DNA of 58,078 nucleotides from Lachnoclostridium sp. UBA3262 (lineage in GTDB: Bacteria > Bacillota > Clostridia > Lachnospirales > Lachnospiraceae). This document shows, one piece after another, positions 8,804 through 16,588 of the stretch (its first letter is position 1; every line of letters begins with the position of its first letter). Position numbers and translations under genes: made by a program. The notes beneath the pieces were generated by a model that worked only from the letters and a program-made list of their open reading frames with translations, was not told the DNA's origin and searched no databases. The stretch lies in assembly GCA_002362575.1 (NCBI GenBank), contig DEUM01000022.1:1-58078 (forward strand). Reading direction: 5' to 3'.

Positions 8804-10306
8804 CTACACTTCCACAAACTCATATTTTCCCGGTCCTAATCCGGTTACCTTCTTAATAACCTTTGCTGTTTTCATTACATTCATAATATTGGTCGCCTTA
8901 GATTTAGAACAATTCAACCATTCCATAACATTCATTTGCCCAAACGGAACGCCAATACCACACTGCCTAAATACCTGTTCAATGTTGTGGATAAATGTAT
9001 CGGTCACTTCTACATCCTCAAACAGCGGAAAATACTTTTCAAAATCATTGCTTATTTTTTCAGAGGCATTGCTTACTTTTCCAGTGGCATTGCTTACTTT
9101 TTTCAAGTCATTGCTTACTTTTTCAGGACTATTGCTTACTTTTCTAAAAATTGTAACTTTAAAGCCATCACCAAGTTCTTCAAATAATGGCTCTGCCAAT
9201 CCATACTCTTTACATCTATTGATTATTCTTGGCAATCCAGTTCCCCATGCCTCTACAATATGCATATAGTGAAATGCTTCTGCTATAGCTTCATTTCTAC
9301 ATGTGGACTTTCCTAATTTGGCAGTTTCCAAATCCAAGCCACCATAAAGCATACCCGGTGACGAAACCTCCAGCCTGTCATCATAAATGCATACCTGCGC
9401 ACATGATTTATCGAGATAACTTCTATGAAGAACTGCATTTGCAATCATTTCTCTGATAGCCGATATTGGCAGTTCATACGCATCTTTTCTGTATTCTCCT
9501 TCAATCTCTGCCCCCATATCTATATGTCTTAAGACAAAATGATAGGCATCATCGACTTGATCATAAATTGGTCCGCTAAACTCTTTTTTATCAATAAAAA
9601 TATCTCTCGTTTTTCCTTTAAATAAAGCACATTGTATCTTTGATGCTTTATTTCTGTTATCCGTCAATAAATCAAATGCATGTGTCGGATAAGGATTTCT
9701 CCCTACTCTGCAAAGGACACCAAAATCATGAAGCTTTTCTAAAGTCATATCCTTTACAGCAAGTTTTTCCTCCTCTGTTTCACATGATTCAATTGCAACC
9801 TGCTTCATCTTCTTACACAAATTCAATGCTTTCTTTTCATCATACTCACAGCCAATCTCCTGAAGTGTATCATAGGATATACTTTGTCCTTCCAGTTCCA
9901 ATTCCTGCAATTTTCTTGTGTCAGCAGGTCTGCTTGTGCCATTGATTCTTATATAAGTGCTTGTTTCCTTCCCCTTGCTTGCTAGATAATAAGGTCTGAA
10001 CTTTCCGGGTACTACATCAATCACAAGAACCGTCTCATCCTCTAATGTTTGAATGGATATGTCCGGTTCTATCTGCGGTGTACACGCATCGGAAATCATA
10101 TTGGAAATAGAATCCGACAATTTGAATGGACTCTGTTCACCAATTCCATACACGATACCAGTCTCATCTTCAACTCCTAAAATAACCTGCCCACCAGTGC
10201 TATTAGAAAATGCAATAATATCTTTAAGAAATTTCTCATGATTATTGGGAATCTCTCTCTTAAATTCAATATTCTTGTCTTCTGCAAAATATCCTTTATT
10301 GACCAT
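8804..10306 (-). CDS. AlbA_2/Schlafen-type ATP-binding transcriptional-regulator-like protein
   Basis: A 500-residue protein of the AlbA_2 plus HATPase_c_4 family. The N-terminal AlbA_2 domain (about 10-140) includes the typical IAFSNSTGGQVILGVED segment. The central GHKL-type ATPase part shows REMIANAVLHRSYLD and VEAWGTGLPRI. Between it and a C-terminal winged-helix-like region lies a five-copy heptad KVSNxxx (about residues 386-420), encoded by a 21-bp tandem repeat. These proteins are often called divergent AAA-4 or predicted transcriptional regulators; some act in nucleic-acid sensing or defence, and the role here is not known. The ribosome binding site is weak. Confidence 0.8.
   Translation of the reverse strand: MVNKGYFAEDKNIEFKREIPNNHEKFLKDIIAFSNSTGGQVILGVEDETGIVYGIGEQSPFKLSDSISNMISDACTPQIEPDISIQTLEDETVLVIDVVPGKFRPYYLASKGKETSTYIRINGTSRPADTRKLQELELEGQSISYDTLQEIGCEYDEKKALNLCKKMKQVAIESCETEEEKLAVKDMTLEKLHDFGVLCRVGRNPYPTHAFDLLTDNRNKASKIQCALFKGKTRDIFIDKKEFSGPIYDQVDDAYHFVLRHIDMGAEIEGEYRKDAYELPISAIREMIANAVLHRSYLDKSCAQVCIYDDRLEVSSPGMLYGGLDLETAKLGKSTCRNEAIAEAFHYMHIVEAWGTGLPRIINRCKEYGLAEPLFEELGDGFKVTIFRKVSNSPEKVSNDLKKVSNATGKVSNASEKISNDFEKYFPLFEDVEVTDTFIHNIEQVFRQCGIGVPFGQMNVMEWLNCSKSKATNIMNVMKTAKVIKKVTGLGPGKYEFVEV
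9047..9151 (-). repeat. five-copy 21-bp tandem repeat inside a coding region
   Basis: Units begin with ATTGCTTA (plus-strand sense) at 9047, 9068, 9089, 9110 and 9131, exactly 21 bases apart, with a few substitutions between units. The unit encodes seven residues (K-V/I-S-N-x-x-x), so changes in copy number would keep the reading frame. Confidence 0.9.
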
Positions 10307-10482
10307 AATAACACCAGCTTTCTGCCATATATCTTGTCCCTGAAATATGCTTCAGGCTAATTCACTGTCTTTACTATATCATATTTTCCTTTTTTTACAA
10401 TCCCCATATATGACTTGAAATTCAAAATTTTATAAGATATATAGAGTTTTCCTTATATATTAGGTTAGTTTATATTTATAAA

Positions 10483-10526
10483 CAAAGAACAGATGCGCCC
10501 TTGTTCAAAAGGAGCATCCGTTCTTA
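10483..10526 (-). terminator. terminator after the 10556-12292 gene
   Basis: Long hairpin with arms AAGAACGGATGC and GCATCTGTTCTT, small bulges near the loop, then TTGTTT on the minus strand. It lies about 30 bases past the stop codon. Confidence 0.8.
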
Positions 10527-10555
10527 TAGGTTCTTTATTGTTTTTAGGAATATTA

Positions 10556-12292
10556 TTAGTAGTAAACTACTTTTGAGCGCAATGACTCATCAATACAGTT
10601 TAACGCACTTTTATCTCTGATATAAATATTAAAATTAAGAAACGCAGAATCATCTAACTCAACGTCGTGCGAAAAACTACTCTCTATGCAAATCATTTCG
10701 CTCTCTCCATAAGGCACAGATAAAAAATCAAGATAGATATTTTTTATATAATCTCCATTTATTGCTTCATAGCCTATGGATATGGTCCCGCTTTTAAATG
10801 TAATATTCTCAAGATATCTGTTAGAGGATAATCCCCCATTCGCAGTACCAACAACATTTTCCTCCACAGTAAAACTCTTATCCGTTTTTTGAGGCGGATA
10901 GGACCATAGTGTAAGTTTATTGTCTTTCTCTTTTTTATATAGAACGCCATCAATGCTGCACCAACATGGGTTACCATCCGCAACATTTATTTTCTTTAAA
11001 TTCGGCACGCCAAACATAGAATTCTCATATACCTCATTATCCTCTCTACATCCTATATAACTTTTGGGGAATGTTATTTCTGTTAAATGTAGATTACCGG
11101 CAAATGCCTCCCAGTCGGCTAGACCTCCTCCCCTTGTGACGCCTTCGGGAATTTGATAACTTGTTGCCATTAAACCGGCTGGGTACACACATAATACTGT
11201 GTTATTTTCTGCAAATAGGACATTATCTCTCACGGTGTAATAATCATTTTCGCCATCCACAACAAATTCTTCTAATTGCATAAACTCTTCACTATAATAC
11301 CGGCCAGCAAAGCTCCTTGTAACAGCCACATAATCCGGCTGATAAAATTTAGGAAATTTAACTCTCTTGATTTTAGTCGTAGAGAATTGGAACTCCGGCA
11401 GACCTTGCACAACCTTAGCTCCCCCCAGCGTCTCTGGAATCTCCAACGTAGTAGATGAAAGCTCATAAATGTATTCACCCTCCTCATTTTCTATCTTTTT
11501 ATCGCCAATCATCTCTACAAGTTCTGCAACATTTCCATCTGTCAAATAAGTATATAAACCCTCTGTTTTCCTTTCGGCGATAACTACCGGAACCTTACAA
11601 GTACACCCCTCATATGTAATAATAATATCATAAGCACCAATTTTTTCATAATTAATTTGCGAAAAATCAAGCGATATATCCTCATAAGAGGCTTTTTCCT
11701 CTGAACCATCTGTATACTTTACATTCACTTCAGTTTTTAAATCCCCAATATCTACTTCCCCATCTTCCAAATTTATATTCTCTTTGTCAACCAGTCTCCT
11801 TCCACTTTCTAAAAATACATACTTTCTGCCCCTGCCCCCGCCGTATGAAATAGACTCTACCTTCTTTTTAGGCTGAGCGCTAGGTGTATTTACAGGTTTT
11901 TTCGTTGGTAGCTTTGTTGGTTTTGCCGACGGTTTAACCGTCTTTTTTCCTGAAGATTTCTTAACAGACTTTCTCGGTTGTTTCACAACCACTTTGCAGG
12001 TATACTTCTTCTTTCCTATCTTCGCCTGCACTTTGGCGGTTCCTTTTTTCTTCCCCTTGATCGTTACTCCTGTTTTCTTCTTTGCACTTAGCTTAACAAA
12101 CTTTTTGCCCGATACTACCGACCATTTCACTTTCTTTTTGTTGTTCTTCAGCTTTAATGTCTTCTTCTGTCCTACTTTTAATGACAGCTTTTTACTGCTC
12201 AATTTTACTTTCTTTGCGGCATACGCCTCGCTTGGCAATATGGATAACATCATTACTACTACCAAGCACATAATCATTTTTCTCTTTCTCAC
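10556..12292 (-). CDS. secreted BIG2 / leucine-rich-repeat (BspA-type) surface protein
   Basis: I place the start at the GTG at 12292 because GGAAGGGAG sits just ahead of it; this gives 578 residues beginning with a signal peptide (MRKRKMIMCLVVVMMLS, cleavage after AYA). A lysine-rich bacterial Ig-like (BIG2) domain follows (about 25-105), then a Pro/Lys/Thr linker and a second Ig-like (Big_3-like) segment near 180-240. The rest is a BspA-type LRR_5 region. Such proteins sit on or outside the cell wall and bind host or environmental ligands; the ligand is unknown. No sortase motif is seen. It lies 19 bases after the next LRR gene and is probably cotranscribed with it. Confidence 0.75.
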   Translation of the reverse strand: MRKRKMIMCLVVVMMLSILPSEAYAAKKVKLSSKKLSLKVGQKKTLKLKNNKKKVKWSVVSGKKFVKLSAKKKTGVTIKGKKKGTAKVQAKIGKKKYTCKVVVKQPRKSVKKSSGKKTVKPSAKPTKLPTKKPVNTPSAQPKKKVESISYGGGRGRKYVFLESGRRLVDKENINLEDGEVDIGDLKTEVNVKYTDGSEEKASYEDISLDFSQINYEKIGAYDIIITYEGCTCKVPVVIAERKTEGLYTYLTDGNVAELVEMIGDKKIENEEGEYIYELSSTTLEIPETLGGAKVVQGLPEFQFSTTKIKRVKFPKFYQPDYVAVTRSFAGRYYSEEFMQLEEFVVDGENDYYTVRDNVLFAENNTVLCVYPAGLMATSYQIPEGVTRGGGLADWEAFAGNLHLTEITFPKSYIGCREDNEVYENSMFGVPNLKKINVADGNPCWCSIDGVLYKKEKDNKLTLWSYPPQKTDKSFTVEENVVGTANGGLSSNRYLENITFKSGTISIGYEAINGDYIKNIYLDFLSVPYGESEMICIESSFSHDVELDDSAFLNFNIYIRDKSALNCIDESLRSKVVYY

Positions 12293-12311
12293 AATAAAAT
12301 CTCCCTTCCTG

Positions 12312-13106
12312 TCAGATTGCCTTAACAACCACTTTTTTATTTCCCTTATTCTTAAACAGTTTCTTGTATGCCGCCAGTTTTTTCTTCGGCACCTTGATTG
12401 TTAGCTTGTGTGAAGTTCCCTTGAAAGCCTTTTTTCCTACTTTTTTTAGTTTTGTTGATTTAATCGTTATCGTTTTTAACTTCTTACAACGGTTGAAGGC
12501 AAATTCGCCAAGTTCTTTACACTTCTTCCCAATTGTAACTGCGCTCAGCTTCTTACACCCATCGAAGGCAGCCTTATCAATACTAACAACTTGATCCAAT
12601 TTCAGCTTTTTTAAACTATAACAGTCACTGAATGACAAAAAGCCTATCTCCCTTACTTTTTGAATATTTTTTACCGTTGAGAGCTTATGACAGCCAGCAA
12701 AAGCTATATCATCAATTGTTTTCCATGTTGTCGGCAGGACTACGCTTGTTATTTTTTTACAGTCATAAAATCCAATTTCATCCATTGTCACCCGATACCT
12801 TTTCCCTGTTTTTGGATATACGATAGTTGCAGGGATTACAATTTTCCCTAATATCTTTCCTCGGTCTTTCGTCTCAACGCCCACTTCAATTACAGACGTC
12901 GGATTGTATATCGTTTTTGCTGTCCCAAGGGTGCTATATGTCAGCCCCTGTTTGTCTTTAAAGGTAATCTCCTCCTCCTCTGCAAATTCATCATCCGGAT
13001 CCGGCATTGTTTCTGCAGATGAAGTTGCCTCCATACAGGTAATGGAAAACACCATCACCAAGCTAAGGCATAATGCCAGTATCCTTTTCTTTTTGTTCGT
13101 TACCAT
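12312..13106 (-). CDS. secreted leucine-rich-repeat (BspA-type) protein
   Basis: A 264-residue protein with a signal peptide (about 1-30, KKKRILALCLSLVMVFSIT) and a short acidic stretch. Several 22-24-residue LRR_5 units follow, with the pattern I-xx-xAFxxCxxL-xx-V (for example FAFNRCKKLKTITI). The C-terminus is lysine-rich, ending in a KKLAAYKKLFKNKG segment typical of BspA-like proteins. GGAGG stands nine bases before the ATG. The 100 bases upstream are nearly duplicated at 13874-13977, ahead of a dead gene, so this family has been copied locally. Function beyond surface display is unknown. Confidence 0.75.
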   Translation of the reverse strand: MVTNKKKRILALCLSLVMVFSITCMEATSSAETMPDPDDEFAEEEEITFKDKQGLTYSTLGTAKTIYNPTSVIEVGVETKDRGKILGKIVIPATIVYPKTGKRYRVTMDEIGFYDCKKITSVVLPTTWKTIDDIAFAGCHKLSTVKNIQKVREIGFLSFSDCYSLKKLKLDQVVSIDKAAFDGCKKLSAVTIGKKCKELGEFAFNRCKKLKTITIKSTKLKKVGKKAFKGTSHKLTIKVPKKKLAAYKKLFKNKGNKKVVVKAI

Positions 13107-13197
13107 AAATTTTTCCTCCTACTAAATATTATTTTTTTGAAAAATTAACACTACTTTTCGATTTTACCATATGCACCCCCCTGAAAAAATTTCCATT
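13090..13197 (-). repeat. 5-prime region repeat, copy A (intact gene)
   Basis: Promoter-leader-start region of the 12312-13106 gene. It matches copy B at 13874-13977 over about 100 bases, including the shared stretches TCGAAAAGTAGTGTTAATT and GAGGAAAAATTTAT. Copy A keeps the ATG start. Confidence 0.85.
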
Positions 13198-13220
13198 CTT
13201 TTCTCTTTTTGCGTGTTAAA

Positions 13221-13265
13221 GCCAAAAAGAGCCGGATGACATCGTTATTTGAATATCATCCGGCT
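13221..13265 (-). terminator. terminator after the Rpn remnant
   Basis: A perfect 10-bp stem, AGCCGGATGA / TCATCCGGCT, with a 16-base loop, then CTTTTTGG on the minus strand. It also has a modest T run in the plus direction. Confidence 0.8.
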
Positions 13266-13305
13266 ATTTTGTAATAATTATTCTGTTTTTATACTCAGGG
13301 ATAAA

Positions 13306-13613
13306 TTATACCGACCGTAGCTCTTTTTCTAAATCAAGCACCTGTTCCATAGGCAATCCGGAATACATTGCAATCTCCTCTGGAGACAATTTTCCTGCTT
13401 TAATCATTCTTAAAGCTGACTGCCTGCTACTCTGCTCTCTGCCTTGTTCTATACCCTGCTCGAATTTTTCCTGATATTGCATCTGAAGCGTCATATAATC
13501 CACTCTCCATCAAGTATCCTCTCTAAAAATGGTTTGCAAAACTTAGGATTTCTCATGATAACACCAAACATAAAGTCATCTTTAATCTGTCATTCCTCAA
13601 AAGCCTTTCCCAT
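13306..13613 (-). pseudogene. remnant of an Rpn/PD-(D/E)XK nuclease-transposase family gene
   Basis: The ATG at 13613 has a good ribosome binding site and begins MGKAFEE, then a TGA (13592-13590). In the same frame follow QIKDDFMFGVIMRNPKFCKP and FLERILDGE, the conserved N-terminus of Rpn-family proteins. The frame then breaks and continues as the family's usual C-terminus (YMTLQMQYQEKFEQGIEQG, then a helix-turn-helix-like SPEEIAMYSGLPMEQV) to the stop at 13306. About two-thirds of a normal gene, including the nuclease core, is missing. So it carries a nonsense codon, a large internal deletion and a frameshift. The 65-residue C-terminal piece could be translated from a GTG but is probably not functional. 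Confidence 0.85.
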
Positions 13614-13691
13614 ACGTCGCTCTCCCTATCCCTTTTATTTGCTTTTATTATAATATACACATATTTCAATCACAAGCGCTATTTTCATAAG

Positions 13692-13890
13692 TCATTTTTT
13701 AATCTTAACCTTCTTTATCTTGCTCCACTTACCATATACCTTCTTCCTATTCAGCTTATAGACACGCACACGGAAGTAATATGTCTTTTTCTTTTTCAGC
13801 TTCTTTATGATAAATTTTGTTTTCATCGTAAACTTGCTCTTATTCTGCTACGAAACATATACTCCGCTTTCTCTTTCTTTCTGTTGCTAT
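13692..13890 (-). pseudogene. remnant of a secreted fibronectin-type-III-like protein
   Basis: Reading from 13890, the expected start codon is ATA instead of ATG; the bases around it match the start of the 12312-13106 gene. It reads ATERKRKRSICF before a stop. A separate frame near the 3-prime end encodes MKTKFIIKKLKKKKTYYFRV followed by RVYKLNRKKVYGKWSKIKKV, the standard last strands of a lysine-rich FnIII domain, ending at TGA (13694-13692). The middle of the gene is gone. Start loss plus deletion make it a pseudogene. Confidence 0.75.
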
Positions 13891-13977
13891 AAATTTTTCC
13901 TCATTAAAAATATTATTTAAAATAATTAACACTACTTTTCGATTCTATCATATACACACCCTAAAAATATTTCCATT
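13874..13977 (-). repeat. 5-prime region repeat, copy B (dead gene)
   Basis: Near copy of 13090-13197, about 780 bases away in the same orientation. It ends at a mutated start codon (ATA), which marks the duplication of a promoter and signal-peptide start. Confidence 0.85.
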
Positions 13978-14011
13978 TTTTCGGTTTTACAGATTTCTTT
14001 AAAAAACAACA

Positions 14012-14054
14012 AAAAAATGTCCACAACTACGTTTGTACCGTGGACATTTTTTAT
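14012..14054 (-). terminator. terminator of the ribosomal-protein operon
   Basis: Stem AAAAATGTCCAC / GTGGACATTTTT with a 15-base loop and T runs on both strands, 24 bases past the rplL stop. It should end the rplJL transcript before the inserted genes. Confidence 0.9.
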
Positions 14055-14077
14055 TGTTATAAAAATATTGATTTCAA

Positions 14078-14446
14078 TTACTTAAGTGTAACCTTAGCTC
14101 CCTCTGCTTCCAGCTTAGCCTTGATTTCCTCTGCTTCTTCCTTGCTTGCGCCCTCTTTTACAACCTTAGGTGCGCCGTCAACAACTTCTTTTGCTTCCTT
14201 CAGACCAAGACCTGTAACCTCACGAACTACTTTGATTACCTTAACCTTTGCAGCGCCAACCTCTGTCAGCTCTACATCAAACTCATCTTTCTCAGCTGCT
14301 CCGCCTGCTGCCTCTCCGCCTGCTGCTGCAACTACAACGCCTGCTGCTGCAGATACGCCGAATTCTTCCTCACATGCTTTTACTAACTCATTTAAATCCA
14401 TTACGCTCATCTCTTTGATAGCGTCGATAAATTCCTGTGTCGTCAT
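14078..14446 (-). CDS. rplL: 50S ribosomal protein L7/L12
   Basis: The ribosome stalk protein that recruits translation factors. The start at 14446 (MTTQEFIDAIKEM) is preferred over the in-frame ATG five codons earlier because GGAGG precedes it at the right distance; this gives 122 residues. The parts are the N-terminal dimerisation helices, an Ala/Gly/Val-rich hinge (about 38-52) and a C-terminal domain ending in KLEAEGAKVTLK. It follows rplJ by 92 bases and has a strong terminator after it. Confidence 0.98.
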   Translation of the reverse strand: MTTQEFIDAIKEMSVMDLNELVKACEEEFGVSAAAGVVVAAAGGEAAGGAAEKDEFDVELTEVGAAKVKVIKVVREVTGLGLKEAKEVVDGAPKVVKEGASKEEAEEIKAKLEAEGAKVTLK

Positions 14447-14538
14447 TTTAATTTCCTCCATTATAAAATAATTTTTCCGGTCTGTACCGGTCTACAAATG
14501 TTTTTGAGCAATCAAAACCTGCTTTTGCGGATAGTCAA

Positions 14539-15039
14539 TTACTCTGCTGCAGCTTCACCCTGAGATTCTGCAATCTGCTTAACCACACGGGCAAAGTTCG
14601 CCATAGGTGACTGTAAGCTTCCAAGCAATTTGGAAATAAGTGTGTCCTTGGACGGAATCGTAGCGAGAACTTTGATTCCTGCCTCGTCATAATATGTGCC
14701 ATCCACTACTGCACCCTTGAACTGTAATGCCTCTGCTTCTTTTGCAAAATCATTTAAGATTCTTGCCGGAGCAGTCTCATCATCAATTCCAAATGCAATT
14801 GCAGTCGGACCTTCCAAATCCTTGTCGAGCTGTGCATAGTCTGTACCGTCGAATGCTAAGTGAAGCATTGTATTTTTGTATACCTTGTACACAACACCTG
14901 CTTCTCTCAGTTGCTTACGGAGTTTCGTGTCCTGCTCCACAGTCAGTCCCCGGTAATCTACCAGAACGGCTGCCTTCGCATCGGCAACGTAACCCTTAAT
15001 CTCGTCAACGATAGGTGCTTTCAATTCGACTTTTGCCAT
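14539..15039 (-). CDS. rplJ: 50S ribosomal protein L10
   Basis: Stalk-base protein that binds 23S rRNA and carries the L7/L12 dimers; it also represses its own operon through the leader. Its 166 residues are the normal length, with the conserved AVLVDYRGLTVEQ segment near residue 25 and a C-terminal helix for L12 binding. AAGGAGG lies ahead of the ATG. It is preceded by an L10 leader, an attenuator and its own promoter. Confidence 0.98.
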   Translation of the reverse strand: MAKVELKAPIVDEIKGYVADAKAAVLVDYRGLTVEQDTKLRKQLREAGVVYKVYKNTMLHLAFDGTDYAQLDKDLEGPTAIAFGIDDETAPARILNDFAKEAEALQFKGAVVDGTYYDEAGIKVLATIPSKDTLISKLLGSLQSPMANFARVVKQIAESQGEAAAE

Positions 15040-15092
15040 GAGATATTACCTCCTTGTTATAGTCAGCTTTCGCTGCCATATAATCTGCCGGA

Positions 15093-15262
15093 GAAAAAAA
15101 CTCCCAATCCAAAAACATAGACTGGGAGTTATTATTTCACACAAAATTATATTTGTACAATCTCCTCGGCAGGCGCTGTGCTTACGCCCCTTCTGCACGA
15201 AAATCAGTCGAAACCAATTCCGGTAGCTGCGGGCACCTGCTGTCTACGGCAGTTATAAACTT
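15093..15262 (-). ncRNA. ribosomal protein L10 leader with transcription attenuator
   Basis: The untranslated RNA ahead of rplJ has the features of the L10 leader family: a GTAGACAGCAGGTGCC segment, a GCCTGCCGAGGA segment about 80 bases later, then an intrinsic terminator (AACTCCCA / TGGGAGTT plus seven T) at 15093-15130. Excess L10-L12 complex should bind and favour termination. Boundaries are approximate. Confidence 0.8.
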
Positions 15263-15267
15263 TTGAT

Positions 15268-15297
15268 AGTGTAGCATACGCTGCACTGCTTTGTCAA
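15268..15297 (-). promoter_or_regulatory. promoter of rplJL
   Basis: On the minus strand, TTGACA (15297-15292), an 18-base spacer and TACACT (15273-15268), placed just ahead of the L10 leader and just after the rplA stop. Confidence 0.75.
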
Positions 15298-15321
15298 GTA
15301 AATTCCACGATGTTTATATGG

Positions 15322-16014
15322 TTAAACAAGCTTCAGTGTATTTACTTTGATTCCCGGCCCCATTGTATTTGCAATTGTTACGCTCTTTAAATACTGGCCT
15401 TTTGCGCTGGATGGCTTTGCCTTTATAATAGCATCCATCAGCGTATTAAAGTTCTCCGTAAGCTGCTCCTCTGTAAAGGAGTTCTTGCCTACTGGACAGT
15501 GGATAATATTAGCTTTATCCAGACGATATTCAATCTTACCTGCTTTAATATCATTAACAGCCTTTGTAACATCCATTGTAACCGTACCGGCCTTCGGGTT
15601 TGGCATTAAGCCCTTTGGTCCAAGGACACGTCCCAGACGACCGACAACGCCCATCATGTCCGGTGTTGCTACAACGACATCAAACTCAAACCAGCCATCG
15701 TTCTGGATTTTCGGAATGAGTTCCTCGCCGCCCACATAATCTGCACCGGCAGCTTCTGCTTCTGCAACTTTGTCGCCTTTTGCAAATACGAGAACGCGAA
15801 CCGTTTTACCTGTTCCGTGCGGCAGAACTACTGCACCACGTACCTGCTGGTCTGCGTGACGTCCATCTACGCCAAGACGAATATGAGCTTCTACGGTTTC
15901 ATCGAATTTTGCAACTGCTGTTTTCTTTACAAGGTCAATTGCCTCAGCCACATCATACTGTTCTTCACGATTCACTAACTTTGCGGCTTCTGTATACTTT
16001 TTACCTCTTTTCAT
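15322..16014 (-). CDS. rplA: 50S ribosomal protein L1
   Basis: Large-subunit protein of the L1 stalk, which helps release the exit-site tRNA. It is 230 residues, the usual length, with the conserved KKYTEAAKLV start, the GRLGRVLGPKGLMPNPKAGT motif near residue 118 and the SFTEEQLTENF segment. AGGAGG precedes the ATG. L1 also controls its operon by binding mRNA; a candidate site lies just upstream at 16022-16080. Confidence 0.98.
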   Translation of the reverse strand: MKRGKKYTEAAKLVNREEQYDVAEAIDLVKKTAVAKFDETVEAHIRLGVDGRHADQQVRGAVVLPHGTGKTVRVLVFAKGDKVAEAEAAGADYVGGEELIPKIQNDGWFEFDVVVATPDMMGVVGRLGRVLGPKGLMPNPKAGTVTMDVTKAVNDIKAGKIEYRLDKANIIHCPVGKNSFTEEQLTENFNTLMDAIIKAKPSSAKGQYLKSVTIANTMGPGIKVNTLKLV

Positions 16015-16021
16015 TTTTCAA

Positions 16022-16080
16022 ACCTCCTAGTGGTATTAGCGAACATTATGTCTCCCACAACGTCCAAATGACATCAGTTC
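16022..16080 (-). promoter_or_regulatory. candidate L1-binding site in the rplK-rplA spacer
   Basis: The 123-base spacer is longer than needed. It contains GTTGTGGGAGACATAATG followed by TAATACCACTAGGAGG, so GTGG can pair with CCAC (16055-16058 and 16030-16033) and close a hairpin directly next to the rplA ribosome binding site. This resembles the L1 recognition structure seen ahead of rplA in other Firmicutes. The fold is inferred by eye. Confidence 0.45.
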
Positions 16081-16137
16081 TCATTTCATGCGATTAAAAT
16101 TTGACTTAAAACTGGCAGCCCTTTTTCGGACCGCTCT

Positions 16138-16563
16138 TTATTCTTCTACTGTGATTCCCATACTTCTTGCTGTACCGGCAATCATACTCATTGCTGCTTC
16201 CAAGCTCGCCGCATTCAAATCCGGCATCTTTGTCTCTGCAATTTTCTGCAAATCCGCCTTGGAAATGGTAGCAACCTTCTTTCTATTCGGCTCACCAGAA
16301 CCGGACTCAATCTTGCATGCCTTCTTAAGAAGAACAGCCGCCGGTGGAGTCTTTGTGATGAAGCTGAAGCTTCTATCTGCATAAACAGTAATCACAACAG
16401 GAATTAACATTCCTTCCTGTCCTGCCGTCTTTGCGTTAAACTCCTTTGTAAACTGAACAATATTAACTCCGTGCTGTCCAAGTGCCGGACCGACCGGTGG
16501 TGCCGGCGTTGCTTTTCCTGCCGGAATCTGCAGCTTAATATATCCTTCAACTTTCTTAGCCAT
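16138..16563 (-). CDS. rplK: 50S ribosomal protein L11
   Basis: Large-subunit protein of the GTPase-associated centre. It is 141 residues, normal length, with a proline-rich N-terminus (LQIPAGKATPAPPVGPALGQ), the ITVYADRSFSFITKTPP segment and the C-terminal RNA-binding domain ending in GTARSMGITVEE. GGAGG precedes the ATG. It sits between nusG and rplA as in most bacteria. Confidence 0.98.
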   Translation of the reverse strand: MAKKVEGYIKLQIPAGKATPAPPVGPALGQHGVNIVQFTKEFNAKTAGQEGMLIPVVITVYADRSFSFITKTPPAAVLLKKACKIESGSGEPNRKKVATISKADLQKIAETKMPDLNAASLEAAMSMIAGTARSMGITVEE

Positions 16564-16588
16564 TATAAATTTTCCTCCTTGTTAAACT

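Noticed and set aside
9047..9151. Regular repeats as a possible CRISPR array
   Set aside because: The units are directly joined with no spacers and lie in frame within a gene.
8631..9269. A 212-codon plus-strand frame across the AlbA-type gene
   Set aside because: It lies antisense to a clear family member and its hydrophobic repeats come from the 21-bp minisatellite.
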